Assembly: GCF_018614095.1 (NCBI RefSeq)
Contig: NZ_JAGGOY010000059.1
Coordinates: 65,531 to 129,530 of the forward strand
Source: Streptomyces sp. ISL-87
GTDB taxonomy: Bacteria > Actinomycetota > Actinomycetes > Streptomycetales > Streptomycetaceae
Direction of reading: 5' to 3'
DNA length: 64,000 bases
Positions 1-8,158 of this stretch are shown here, in pieces; the first letter of the stretch is position 1; each line of letters opens with the position of its first letter. The translations under genes and the position numbers were made by a program. The notes under the pieces are model-generated. The model made no database searches and was not told where the DNA came from. It saw only the letters and a program-made list of their open reading frames with translations.

Positions 1-620
1 TGCGCGAAGCGGCCCATGGCGGTGAGCGGTACCGCCCCGGAGCGGCGCGGGTCGGCGGGGTCCACCTCGAAGACGTAGCCGTGGTCCTTGGTGTAGCCGG
101 CCGGGCCGCCCGCCCGGTCCTCGGTCTCCTCGCAGCTCAGCCAGGTGTTCCAGGGGGTGCGGCCGCCCGCGCAGTTGACGGCGGTACCGGCGAGGGCGAC
201 CCGCTCGGCGGTGACCCGGCCGGTGGGGCCGAGGTCGAGGACCGTACAGCCGCCGAGGGCGTGCGGATCGTAGGTCAGCCCGTCGACGGGCGGGACGCGG
301 AGGGCGGCGGTGGTGCGGTTCTCGTGGTTCCGGACCAGCCGCACCCGGTGTCCGCCGGCCCCGAAGGCCGCCATGCCGTCGCAGTTGGCCGGGACGGTGC
401 CCTCGCCGGAGCGGAGCGGGTCCCCGGCGCGGGAGAGCACGCGGTACGTGAAGCCGGCCGGCAGGTCGAGAAGGCCGGCGGGGTCCGGCACGAGGGGCCC
501 GTACCCGTACCCCCGGGCGGCGGCGGGTACGGCAGCGCCCGCACCGGCGAAGAGCGCCCCGAGCGCTCCGGTGAAGGCGATACCGCCGGCGGCGAGCAGG
601 CTTCGTCGGCTGACGGACAT
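1..620 (-). CDS. PhoX/DUF839-family Tat-exported protein (partial, C-terminus outside window)
   Basis: The reading frame starts at the ATG whose complement is at 618-620 and runs off the left edge, so only about the first 206 residues are visible. It opens with MSVSRRSLLAAGG, a twin-arginine signal, followed by a hydrophobic Ala/Gly-rich stretch, so the product is probably exported folded. The mature part carries LVRNHENRT and WLSCEETED, which resemble the conserved blocks of DUF839/PhoX-type alkaline phosphatases (Ca/Fe-dependent, beta-propeller). The family assignment is by pattern recognition. The catalytic residues cannot be checked because most of the protein lies outside the window. Confidence 0.72.
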   Translation of the reverse strand, partial: MSVSRRSLLAAGGIAFTGALGALFAGAGAAVPAAARGYGYGPLVPDPAGLLDLPAGFTYRVLSRAGDPLRSGEGTVPANCDGMAAFGAGGHRVRLVRNHENRTTAALRVPPVDGLTYDPHALGGCTVLDLGPTGRVTAERVALAGTAVNCAGGRTPWNTWLSCEETEDRAGGPAGYTKDHGYVFEVDPADPRRSGAVPLTAMGRFA

Positions 621-651
621 CGGCGGCTCCGGGGGACGAGGTGTGACGCGA

Positions 652-667
652 CCCGTGGTACCACGGG
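652..667. promoter_or_regulatory. 16-bp perfect palindrome upstream of the PhoX-like gene
   Basis: CCCGTGGTACCACGGG reads the same on both strands and lies about 32 bp upstream of the start codon of the minus-strand PhoX-like gene. This is a plausible operator position. No regulator is known from the sequence. Confidence 0.35.
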
Positions 668-770
668 CCCCCGCGCCCCGGCGCCCGACGCGGTGACGGG
701 CGCCGTTCCCTCACCCCACCGGCCGCCACCGGGGCCGGAGATCACGCGCGCGGCAGACCGGCCGGGACGG

Positions 771-808
771 GTCGTGCGGTGTGGGCGTCGCCGCCCGCAC
801 CGCACGAC
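771..808 (-). terminator. Hairpin downstream of osmC
   Basis: A 17-bp stem (771-787 pairing with 792-808, one G-T pair) with a 4-nt loop begins 29 bp past the osmC stop codon. It has no U-tract, which is usual for Streptomyces terminators. Confidence 0.6.
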
Positions 809-836
809 CGCCCGGGCGTGGGCAGGCGGCGGGCCG

Positions 837-1265
837 TCAGATCAGCTTCGCTGACAGCGTGATCGTCGTACCCGTCAGGGCCTGGCTGACCGGGCAGTTC
901 TGCTTCGCGTCCTCGGCGGCCTCGGCGAACTTGGCGCTGTCGCTGCCGGGTACCTCGCCCTCGACGGTCAAGTGGATGCCAGTGATCCCCTTGCCGGGCA
1001 CAAAAGTGACGGCCGCCGAGGTCGTCAGCTTGGTCGGCGGGGTGCCCGCCTTGTCCAGGACATTGGAGAAGGCCATGTTGTAGCAGCTGGAGTGCGCGGC
1101 GGCGATCAGCTCCTCCGGGCTGGTCCGCCCGTTCGCCAGCTCGTCGGTCCGGGCGGGCCAGGAAACGGGGTAGGAACCGAGCCCGGACGAGTCGAGCGTC
1201 ACGACGCCCTTGCCCTCGAACAGGTTGCCTTCCCAGACGGCGTGCGCATTGCGCGTGGCGGCCAT
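837..1265 (-). CDS. osmC: OsmC family peroxiredoxin
   Basis: A 142-residue protein, the normal length for OsmC/Ohr thiol peroxidases, which reduce organic hydroperoxides in the cytoplasm using a reactive-cysteine pair. Both family cysteines are visible: C61 in HSSCYNMA and C124 in KQNCPVSQAL. The N-terminal WEGNLFEGKG and the GRTSPEELIAAAHSSC block are typical of the OsmC (rather than Ohr) branch. It is a single gene followed by a hairpin. The ATG start gives the conserved N-terminus MAATRNAHAVW. Confidence 0.93.
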   Translation of the reverse strand: MAATRNAHAVWEGNLFEGKGVVTLDSSGLGSYPVSWPARTDELANGRTSPEELIAAAHSSCYNMAFSNVLDKAGTPPTKLTTSAAVTFVPGKGITGIHLTVEGEVPGSDSAKFAEAAEDAKQNCPVSQALTGTTITLSAKLI

Positions 1266-1332
1266 GGTGGATCCCTTCGCAGAAGTGGAATCGACCGGGC
1301 CGCCCAGACGAGACGACCCGGCGTCCCCAAAC

Positions 1333-2469
1333 CTACTGGGACACCAGGGGCTTCGCGTCGCGTGCCAGCGCGGTGAGCCGCGAGATGGCTCGGAAGTACT
1401 TCTTGCGGTAGCCGCCGTTCAGCATTTCTTCACTGAAGAGACGGTCGAAGGGGACGCCCGAGGCGAGCACCGGTATCTCCCGGTCGTACAGCCGGTCGGC
1501 CAGTACCACCAGCCGCAGCGCCGTCGACTGGTCCGGCACCGGGCCGACATCGGTCAGGCAGACCGCCGTTATCCCGTCCGTCAGCGCGCCGTACCGGCTC
1601 GGGTGCACCTTCGACAGGTGCTCCAGCAGGCCGGGGAAGTCGTCCAGGCTCGCGCCCGGGGTCGCGTACGCGGCCTTCGCCACCTGCTCGTCCGAGAACG
1701 GCGCCGGCGCCTCGGGCAGGCCTCGGTGCCGGTAGTCCTGCCCGTCGATCCGCAGCGGCCGGAAGTGCGCCGACAGCCCCTGGATCTCCCGCAGGAAGTC
1801 CGCGGCGGCGAAGCGGCCCTCGCCCAGCTTGCCCGGCAGGGTGTTGGAGGTCGCGGCCAGCGCCACGCCCTGCTCGACCAGCCGGCTCAGCAGTGAGGAC
1901 ACCAGCACGGTGTCACCCGGGTCGTCCAGCTCGAACTCGTCGATGCACAGCAGCCGGTGCCCGCCCAGCGTCTTCACCGTCTGCTGGAAGCCCAGCGCGC
2001 CGACCAGGTTGGTCAGCTCCACGAAGGTGCCGAAGGCCTTGAGCGCGGGTTCGGCCGGGGTCGCGTGCCACAGGGAGGCGAGCAGGTGGGTCTTGCCGAC
2101 GCCGTAGCCGCCGTCCAGGTAGACCCCCCGCGAGCCGGGGGCCGCAGCCGCGGGCTTCTTGGCGAACCAGCGCCGCTTGCCGGCGCCGCTCGCGTGCGCC
2201 CCGCCCAGGCCGGCCGCGAAAGTGCTCAGTACGGTGACGGCCTCGGCCTGGCTCGGCTGGGCCGGGTCCGGGTTGTACGTGTCGAAGCGCACCGAGTCGA
2301 AACGCGGCGGCGGCACCATCTCGGCGACCAGGCGCTCGGCGGGCACGTGCGGCGCGCGGGCGCACAGGGCATGCGGGCCCGCGTCGGCTATCGGGCTCCG
2401 CCCGGACGTCGTCGAACCGGATGTGGAGAGAGAGGTTGACACAGCCCTTAACTCTACGGGGCGTGTCAC
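1333..2469 (-). CDS. zapE: Cell division protein ZapE (AFG1-like ATPase)
   Basis: A P-loop ATPase of the AFG1/ZapE family (378 aa from the first GTG). Walker A is GGYGVGKT and Walker B is LLCIDEFEL, followed by the sensor-type stretch LAATSNTLP. In proteobacteria ZapE modulates the Z-ring; its actinobacterial role is inferred only from family membership. The GTG at 2469 would sit 10 bp from the divergent start at 2479. An in-frame GTG at 2442, preceded by AAGGG, is an equally good or better start and gives 369 aa. The gene is divergent from the RibD-type reductase. Confidence 0.88.
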   Translation of the reverse strand: MTRPVELRAVSTSLSTSGSTTSGRSPIADAGPHALCARAPHVPAERLVAEMVPPPRFDSVRFDTYNPDPAQPSQAEAVTVLSTFAAGLGGAHASGAGKRRWFAKKPAAAAPGSRGVYLDGGYGVGKTHLLASLWHATPAEPALKAFGTFVELTNLVGALGFQQTVKTLGGHRLLCIDEFELDDPGDTVLVSSLLSRLVEQGVALAATSNTLPGKLGEGRFAAADFLREIQGLSAHFRPLRIDGQDYRHRGLPEAPAPFSDEQVAKAAYATPGASLDDFPGLLEHLSKVHPSRYGALTDGITAVCLTDVGPVPDQSTALRLVVLADRLYDREIPVLASGVPFDRLFSEEMLNGGYRKKYFRAISRLTALARDAKPLVSQ

Positions 2470-2478
2470 ACTGCACCG

Positions 2479-3264
2479 ATGCGACGCCTGTTCCCTGTGA
2501 CCGATCAGACATCAGATCAGACATCAGTAGCCGAGGCCGACCGGGAGTGGTCGATGGACGAGCTCGCGGAGGCGTACGCGTACCCTCCGCTCGCCGGCGA
2601 CGCGCACTGGCTGCGGGCGAACATGGTCTCCACCCTGGACGGGGCCGCCCAGCACGAGGGGCGCTCCCAGCCCATCTCCGGCGAGACCGACATGCGGATC
2701 TTCGGCACCCTGCGAGGACTGGCCGATGTGGTGGTCGTCGGCGCGGAAACGGTTCGCCGGGAGGGCTACCGGCCGGCCCGCGCCCGGGAGGCCTTCGCGG
2801 CCCGCCGCAAGGCCGCGGGGCAGGGCCCGGCCCCCGCCATCGCGGTGATCACCGCGAGCATGGACCTGGACTTCAGCCTGCCGCTGTTCACCTCCCCCCT
2901 GGTGCCCACCCTGGTGATCACCGGCGCCACCGCGCCCGCCGACCGGGTGGCCGAGGCCGCCGGGGCCGGGGCCGAGGTCGTCGTGGCCGGGGACGGGGCC
3001 GCCGTGGATCCGGCCCGGGCCGTACGGGAGCTCGCGGAGCGGGGTCTGCGCCGCCAGCTCACCGAGGGCGGGCCCCGGATGCTGGGCCAGTTCGTGGCCG
3101 CCGACGCGCTGGACGAGCTGTGCCTGACCGTCGCGCCGATGCTCGCGGCGGGGGACGCCCAGCGCATCGCCTGGGGCCCCTCGGTGGCCGTACCGCACCG
3201 GCTGGCGCCCGCGTCCGTACTGGAAGAGGCCGGGTTCCTCTTCACGAGCTACCGTCGGATCTGA
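2479..3264 (+). CDS. Pyrimidine reductase family protein (RibD C-terminal domain)
   Basis: A 261-residue protein matching the reductase domain of RibD (dihydrofolate-reductase fold). Diagnostic stretches are MVSTLDGAAQ near residue 50, DMRIFGTLRGLADVVVVGAE, and LTEGGPRMLGQF near residue 200, the NADPH and substrate-binding blocks. RibD reduces the ribosyl side chain of the 5-amino-6-ribosylaminouracil phosphate in riboflavin synthesis. With no deaminase domain and no rib genes nearby, the physiological substrate is uncertain. The 5' end carries a 12-bp tandem duplication (ATCAGACATCAG twice, residues 9-16). Confidence 0.87.
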   Translation: MRRLFPVTDQTSDQTSVAEADREWSMDELAEAYAYPPLAGDAHWLRANMVSTLDGAAQHEGRSQPISGETDMRIFGTLRGLADVVVVGAETVRREGYRPARAREAFAARRKAAGQGPAPAIAVITASMDLDFSLPLFTSPLVPTLVITGATAPADRVAEAAGAGAEVVVAGDGAAVDPARAVRELAERGLRRQLTEGGPRMLGQFVAADALDELCLTVAPMLAAGDAQRIAWGPSVAVPHRLAPASVLEEAGFLFTSYRRI

Positions 3265-3412
3265 CAAGGGGCGGAATTTGCCGTTCCGCTTTGCTTCCCC
3301 CGGGCACATAACTGGGCAGACATATCCGCGCAAGGCCCCGCGCGACAGCGGGGCAGGATGGTTTCCGCAGGGGCCGGGCGACCGGCCTCGGCCCATGAAG
3401 GAGAGGGCGTCC

Positions 3413-3880
3413 GTGTTCACGAGTGTATTGATGATCGAGCAGCCGCTGACCCCGGTCGACGTGGACTTCGTCACCAGCCTTCACGGAGACGACGCGGTCT
3501 CCTTCTTCGTCCTCATGCAACCCCGGGGCGACCAGGACCGACTGCTCCGCGCCATCGACGACGTAGCGCTCGGTGAGCTCCCCGAGGCCATCCGCGAGGG
3601 CGACGAACCCGAGGGCGAGGCCGCCCGCGGCCCCGCCGAGCAGGCCCTTGAGCACTCCCTGGAGGCCCTGCGGAAGAAGGGCGCCAAGGCCTCCGGCCAG
3701 ATCATCGAGGACCACCCCCTCGACAAACTCAAGGCCGTCGTGGAGGAGACGAACGCCGATGAGGTGATCGTCCTGACCGCCCCGCACTTCGTCGAGGAGT
3801 TCTTCCACCGGGACTGGGCCTCCCGGGCCCGGCACAAGGTCGGCGTTCCGGTGCTCAAGCTCTTCGCCCACAACGAATAG
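3413..3880 (+). CDS. Usp-like small protein, conserved upstream of murC
   Basis: A 155-residue protein starting at GTG 3413, behind an AAGGAGA ribosome-binding site at 3398-3404. In-frame codons further upstream look untranslated. It has an alpha/beta pattern like universal-stress proteins: a buried strand ADEVIVLTAPHFVEEFF followed by a C-terminal strand VPVLKLFAHNE. This family lies beside murC in streptomycetes. Function is unknown. I see no indole-glycerol-phosphate synthase motifs, a name I recall being attached to similar entries. Confidence 0.75.
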   Translation: MFTSVLMIEQPLTPVDVDFVTSLHGDDAVSFFVLMQPRGDQDRLLRAIDDVALGELPEAIREGDEPEGEAARGPAEQALEHSLEALRKKGAKASGQIIEDHPLDKLKAVVEETNADEVIVLTAPHFVEEFFHRDWASRARHKVGVPVLKLFAHNE

Positions 3881-3928
3881 GCTGGGGTCCGGTTCAACCT
3901 CTCGTACTCGATTTCTGGAGCGACCTGA

Positions 3929-5323
3929 ATGAAGCCCGGCCTGCCGACCGCCATGGAACGGCCCCACTTCATCGGCATCGGCGGCGCCGGGATGTCCGGC
4001 ATCGCGAAGATCCTCGCCCAGCGCGGCGCGCAGGTCGCCGGCAGCGACGCGCGTGACTCGGAGACCGCCCAGGCGCTGCGCGCCCACGGCGCCACCGTCC
4101 ACATCGGGCACGCCGCCGGCCACCTCGCCGACGACTCCACCTGCGTGGTCGTCTCCAGCGCCATCCGCGCCGACAACCCCGAGCTGGCCCGCGCCGCCGA
4201 GCTCGGCATCCCCGTCGTGCACCGCTCCGACGCCCTCGCGGGCCTGATGGACGGCCTGCGCCCCATCGCGGTCGCCGGTACGCACGGCAAGACCACCACC
4301 ACCTCGATGCTGGCGGTGTCCCTGTCGGCCCTGGGCCTGGACCCGTCGTACGCCATCGGCGGCGACCTGGACGCGCCGGGCTCCAACGCCCACCACGGCG
4401 AGGGCGACATCTTCGTGGCCGAGGCGGACGAGAGCGACCGGAGCTTCCACAAGTACACCCCCCAGGTCGCGATCATCCTCAACGCGGAGCTCGACCACCA
4501 CGCGAACTACGCGTCGATGGAGGAGATCTACGAGTCCTTCGAGACCTTCGTCGGCAAGATCGTCCCCGGCGGCACCCTGGTCGTCGCCCACGGCCAGGCC
4601 GGCGCGGCCGAGATCGCCCGCCGCGTCGCCGGGAACGAGGGCCTCCAGGTCGTCACGTACGGCGAGGAGGACGGCGCCGACGTCCGCATCACGAAGATCA
4701 CCCCGCGCGGTCTGACCAGCGAGGTCACCGTCGTCCTCGACGGCCGGATGCTCACCTTCACCGTTTCCGTGCCCGGCCGCCACTACGCGCACAACGCCGT
4801 CGCGGCCCTCGCCGCCGGTGTCGCCCTCGGCATCCCGGCGCACAACCTGGCCTCCGCCCTCGGCAAGTACACCGGCGTCAAGCGCCGCCTCCAGCTCAAG
4901 GGCGAGGCGGCCGGCGTGCAGGTGATCGACTCCTACGCGCACCACCCGACGGAGATGACCGCCGACCTGGAGGCCATCCGCGGCGCCGCCGGCGACTCCC
5001 GGATCCTGGTCGTCTTCCAGCCCCACCTCTTCTCCCGCACCCAGGAGCTCGGCAAGGAGATGGGCCAGGCCCTGGCGCTCGCCGACTCCTCCGTGGTCCT
5101 CGACATCTACCCGGCGCGCGAGGACCCGGTCCCCGGGGTCACCAGCGAGATCATCATCGCCGCCGCCCGGGCCGCGGGCGCCGACGTCAACGCCGAGCAC
5201 GACAAGGACGCCGTCGCCGACGTCATCGCGGGAATGGCGAAGCCGGGCGATCTCGTTCTCACGATGGGCGCGGGCGACGTCACGGACCTCGGTCCGGCCA
5301 TCCTCGCCCGCCTGTCGAACTGA
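3929..5323 (+). CDS. murC: UDP-N-acetylmuramate--L-alanine ligase
   Basis: MurC adds L-alanine to UDP-MurNAc in the cytoplasm, the first amino-acid step of peptidoglycan precursor synthesis. The 464 residues show the N-terminal FIGIGGAGMSGIA Rossmann motif, the Mur-ligase ATP loop GTHGKTTT near residue 117, the EADESD and HHANY blocks and the C-terminal YAHHPTE motif. The ATG at 3929 gives MKPGLPTAMERP, the usual streptomycete N-terminus. Upstream is the Usp-like gene and downstream, after 23 bp, msrB, so the three may be cotranscribed. Confidence 0.97.
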   Translation: MKPGLPTAMERPHFIGIGGAGMSGIAKILAQRGAQVAGSDARDSETAQALRAHGATVHIGHAAGHLADDSTCVVVSSAIRADNPELARAAELGIPVVHRSDALAGLMDGLRPIAVAGTHGKTTTTSMLAVSLSALGLDPSYAIGGDLDAPGSNAHHGEGDIFVAEADESDRSFHKYTPQVAIILNAELDHHANYASMEEIYESFETFVGKIVPGGTLVVAHGQAGAAEIARRVAGNEGLQVVTYGEEDGADVRITKITPRGLTSEVTVVLDGRMLTFTVSVPGRHYAHNAVAALAAGVALGIPAHNLASALGKYTGVKRRLQLKGEAAGVQVIDSYAHHPTEMTADLEAIRGAAGDSRILVVFQPHLFSRTQELGKEMGQALALADSSVVLDIYPAREDPVPGVTSEIIIAAARAAGADVNAEHDKDAVADVIAGMAKPGDLVLTMGAGDVTDLGPAILARLSN

Positions 5324-5346
5324 GGGCCTGAGGAAACGGGAGAGTC

Positions 5347-5754
5347 ATGTCGTACGAGGTCGAGAAGACGGACGAGCAGTGGCAGGCGGAGCTGACCCCG
5401 TCCGAATACCAGGTGCTGCGCCTCGCGGGCACCGAGCCGGCCTTCCGAGGTGAGTACACGGACACCAAGACGGAGGGCGTCTACTCCTGTCGCGCCTGCG
5501 GCAACGAGCTGTTCCGCTCCACCGAGAAGTTCGAGTCGCACTGCGGCTGGCCGTCCTTCTTCGACCCGAAGGACTCCGACGCCGTCGAGCTGAAGGCGGA
5601 CGTCTCGCATGGCATGGTCCGCACCGAGGTGCTCTGCTCGAAGTGCGGCTCGCACCTGGGCCACGTCTTCGAGGGCGAGGGCTACCCGACGCCCACCGAC
5701 CAGCGCTATTGCATCAACTCGATCTCGCTCCGCTTGATCCCCGGCGTGGGCTGA
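5347..5754 (+). CDS. msrB: Peptide-methionine (R)-S-oxide reductase MsrB
   Basis: A 135-residue MsrB that repairs methionine-R-sulfoxide in proteins. Zinc-binding CxxC pairs are at C48/C51 and C97/C100, and the catalytic cysteine is C122 in QRYCINSIS. The GWPSF motif at 67-71 is also present. It starts 23 bp after murC with a GGGAGAG ribosome-binding site. A second, deleted copy of this gene family lies at 41944-42081. Confidence 0.97.
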   Translation: MSYEVEKTDEQWQAELTPSEYQVLRLAGTEPAFRGEYTDTKTEGVYSCRACGNELFRSTEKFESHCGWPSFFDPKDSDAVELKADVSHGMVRTEVLCSKCGSHLGHVFEGEGYPTPTDQRYCINSISLRLIPGVG

Positions 5755-6067
5755 CCGGGCCAGTCAACGAACGGATCTCCACGGCCTCGTCGTCGAGCGG
5801 GAGGAAGCAGGCGAGCCTGCCGCGGTCGCCAGTGAGAGCCAGGGCGCGGGCATTGAGCGGAACCGCCACGGTCACACTGCCATGGCGCAGCACGCCGAAC
5901 CGTCCATCGCCCTTGTCCAGGCGGAGGACGACATCGGCGCAGCCGCGCTCGCTACGGAGCTGGCGCACGCCGTCGTCCGAACCGACGTGGATGTGTTCGG
6001 CCTGCCGGAGGAACAGAGCGCTGACCGGGGCGAACGCGCCAGGCCCCCGTCGGTGCCGGGTCGGCAT
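5714..6067 (-). pseudogene. Possible remnant of a glycosidase C-terminal (DUF3459-like) domain
   Basis: A 117-codon minus-strand frame whose 3' end overlaps the 3' end of msrB by 41 bp. Residues about 45-95 have the hydrophobic pattern of the beta-sandwich that ends GH13 enzymes: RFGVLRHGSVTVAVPL resembles RRGDVRVVVNL in the treZ product of this same window. There is no catalytic domain upstream, so if real it is a decayed fragment. It may also be a chance open frame. The rest of the 5755-6298 gap holds nothing I recognise. Confidence 0.28.
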
Positions 6068-6298
6068 GTCACCGTGAAAGCGGTGCCCTCGGTCCAGTCC
6101 CCTCCCGGATATCGCTGGGTGCGGCCACTGCGCCGCCGGATGTTGAGGCCCCGCGGCCGGGCTGGACCCGGCCAGGCAGGTCAGCGCCCGCGCGGTCGTG
6201 CCTGGTCACGTCCGGAGCAGGAGACGGTGCACGGAGAGATCAGCCCGCCGCCCGCCGCTCGCCGCCCGTCGGTCACTGACACGACGGCGCCGTGACCC

Positions 6299-6347
6299 TT
6301 GACCGGGGGGCCTTCTTCCCCAATGCTTCAGTTGCGACTTGAGAGAC
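6299..6347 (+). promoter_or_regulatory. Putative promoter of mscR with shared GTTGCG element
   Basis: TTGACC (6299-6304), a 17-nt spacer and AATGCT (6322-6327) could form a -35/-10 pair. GTTGCG at 6331-6336 begins 32 nt downstream of the first T of the -35. This is the same geometry seen upstream of the phosphatase, the ferredoxin and the dimethylglycine oxidase genes. Confidence 0.45.
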
Positions 6348-6401
6348 GCGCATCACCATAGGCAACACTGTCAAGGGATTCGTTCCAGTCGAGGAGTACC
6401 C

Positions 6402-7487
6402 ATGGCCCACGAGGTCCGCGCCGTCGTCGCCCTGGAGAAGGGCGCGCCCGTCTCCGTGGAAACGATCGTCGTACCCGACCCCGGACCCGGCGAGGCGCTG
6501 GTGAAGATCGAGGCGTGCGGCGTCTGCCACACCGATCTGCACTACCGCGAGGGCGGCATCAACGACGACTTCCCCTTCCTCCTCGGGCACGAGGCGGCAG
6601 GTCGTGTCGAGGCCGTCGGTGCGGGTGTCACCGAGGTCGAGCCCGGTGACTTCGTGATCCTGAACTGGCGCGCGGTCTGCGGCCAGTGCCGTGCCTGCCG
6701 CAAGGGCAAGCCGTGGTACTGCTTCTCCACGCACAACGCGACCCAGCCGATGACGCTGCTCGACGGCACGCCCCTCGCCCCCGCGCTCGGCATCGGCGCC
6801 TTCGCGGAGAAGACGCTGGTCGCCGCCGGGCAGTGCACCAAGGTCGACCCCGCCGCTCCGGCCGCCGCCGCCGGACTGCTCGGCTGCGGTGTCATGGCGG
6901 GCTTCGGCGCCGCCGTGAACACCGGCGCCGTCGGCCGCGGCGACTCCGTCGCCGTCATCGGGTGCGGCGGCGTCGGGATGGCCGCCGTCGCCGGAGCGAA
7001 GCTCGCCGGGGCGACCAGCGTCATCGCCGTCGACGTCGACGCGCGCAAGCTGGAACGGGCCAGAAGTATGGGCGCCACCCATACCGTCGACGGCACGAAG
7101 ACGGATGTGGTCGAGGCCGTACGCGAGCTGACCGGAGGATTCGGCGCGGATGTGGTCGTCGAGGCCGTCGGCCGTCCGGAGACGTACAAGCAGGCGTTCT
7201 ACGCCCGCGACCTGGCGGGCACCGTCGTGCTCGTCGGCGTACCCACTCCCGAGATGAAGCTGGAGCTGCCGCTGCTCGACATCTTCGGGCGCGGCGGCTC
7301 TCTGAAGTCCAGCTGGTACGGCGACTGCCTTCCCTCACGCGACTTCCCGATGCTCATCGACCTGTATCTGCAGGGGCGCTTCGACCTCGACGCGTTCGTC
7401 TCCGAGACGATCGGACTCGGCGATGTCGAGAAAGCCTTCGAGAAGATGCACCACGGCGATGTGCTGCGCTCGGTGGTGGTGTTCTGA
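6402..7487 (+). CDS. mscR: S-(hydroxymethyl)mycothiol dehydrogenase
   Basis: A zinc- and NAD-dependent medium-chain dehydrogenase that oxidises the formaldehyde-mycothiol adduct, the actinobacterial formaldehyde detoxification step. Of 361 residues, C42, H63 and E64 (GVCHTDLH, LLGHEAAG) bind the catalytic zinc, the cysteine lobe CGQCRACRKGKPWYC binds the structural zinc, and GCGGVGM binds NAD. Start at ATG 6402; earlier in-frame codons lack family similarity. It is translationally coupled (TGATG) to the MBL-fold gene. Its place beside a demethylation pathway that releases formaldehyde fits its role. Confidence 0.93.
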   Translation: MAHEVRAVVALEKGAPVSVETIVVPDPGPGEALVKIEACGVCHTDLHYREGGINDDFPFLLGHEAAGRVEAVGAGVTEVEPGDFVILNWRAVCGQCRACRKGKPWYCFSTHNATQPMTLLDGTPLAPALGIGAFAEKTLVAAGQCTKVDPAAPAAAAGLLGCGVMAGFGAAVNTGAVGRGDSVAVIGCGGVGMAAVAGAKLAGATSVIAVDVDARKLERARSMGATHTVDGTKTDVVEAVRELTGGFGADVVVEAVGRPETYKQAFYARDLAGTVVLVGVPTPEMKLELPLLDIFGRGGSLKSSWYGDCLPSRDFPMLIDLYLQGRFDLDAFVSETIGLGDVEKAFEKMHHGDVLRSVVVF

Positions 7488-8125
7488 TGGCGGCGGGGGA
7501 ACTGCGCATCGAACGCCTCGTCACCAGCGGGACGTTCAGCCTCGACGGCGGGACCTGGGAGGTCGACAACAACGTCTGGTTCGTCGGGGACGACCACGAG
7601 GTCGTGGTCATCGACGCCGCGCACGACGCCGAGGCGATTCTGGCCGCTGTCGGCGACCGCCGTCTGTCCGCCGTCGTCTGCACCCACGCGCACGACGACC
7701 ACGTGAACGCGGCGCCCGAGGTCGCGGACCGGACGGGCGCGCCCATCCTCCTTCACCCCGACGACCAGGTGCTGTGGAAGATGACGCACCCGAACCGCCG
7801 GCCCGACCGTGCGGTGGCGGACGGAGAGCGGATCGAGGTGGCGGGGACGTTTCTGCGCGTGCTCCATACGCCCGGCCACGCGCCGGGGGCAGTGTGCCTG
7901 TACGCGCCCGGCCTGGGCGCCCTCTTCAGCGGGGACACGCTCTTCGCGGGCGGACCCGGCGCGACCGGACGGTCGTACAGCGACTTCGGCGCGATCATCG
8001 GATCGATCGGCGACCGGCTGCTGACCCTCCCGGGCGAGACGGTCGTGTACCCGGGCCACGGGGACACGACCACCATCGCCGCCGAAGCGCCACACCTCGA
8101 AGAATGGGCTGCCCGCGGTTGGTGA
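7487..8125 (+). CDS. MBL-fold metallo-hydrolase (glyoxalase II-like), partner of mscR
   Basis: A 212-residue metallo-beta-lactamase-fold hydrolase with the binuclear zinc motif HAHDDH near residue 65, HTPGHAPG, FSGDTLF and the C-terminal YPGHGD. It overlaps the mscR stop codon by 1 nt. Actinobacterial genomes often pair such a gene with mscR. The inferred role is hydrolysis of the S-formyl-mycothiol formed by MscR, giving formate and free mycothiol. The substrate assignment rests on context. Confidence 0.85.
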   Translation: MAAGELRIERLVTSGTFSLDGGTWEVDNNVWFVGDDHEVVVIDAAHDAEAILAAVGDRRLSAVVCTHAHDDHVNAAPEVADRTGAPILLHPDDQVLWKMTHPNRRPDRAVADGERIEVAGTFLRVLHTPGHAPGAVCLYAPGLGALFSGDTLFAGGPGATGRSYSDFGAIIGSIGDRLLTLPGETVVYPGHGDTTTIAAEAPHLEEWAARGW

Positions 8126-8139
8126 CCACGGGCGGGCCC

Positions 8140-8157
8140 GGCCGGAGTCAACCGGCC
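8140..8157. terminator. Hairpin between convergent genes
   Basis: GGCCGG, AGTCAA loop, CCGGCC: a 6-bp GC-only stem in the 33-bp gap between the MBL-fold gene and the convergent phosphatase gene. It could serve both strands. Confidence 0.45.
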
Positions 8158-8158
8158 T

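Noticed and set aside
3242..5200. 652-codon minus-strand open frame opposite murC
   Set aside because: Gly/Val/Asp-rich composition typical of GC-biased antisense frames. murC and the Usp-like gene on the plus strand explain the sequence.
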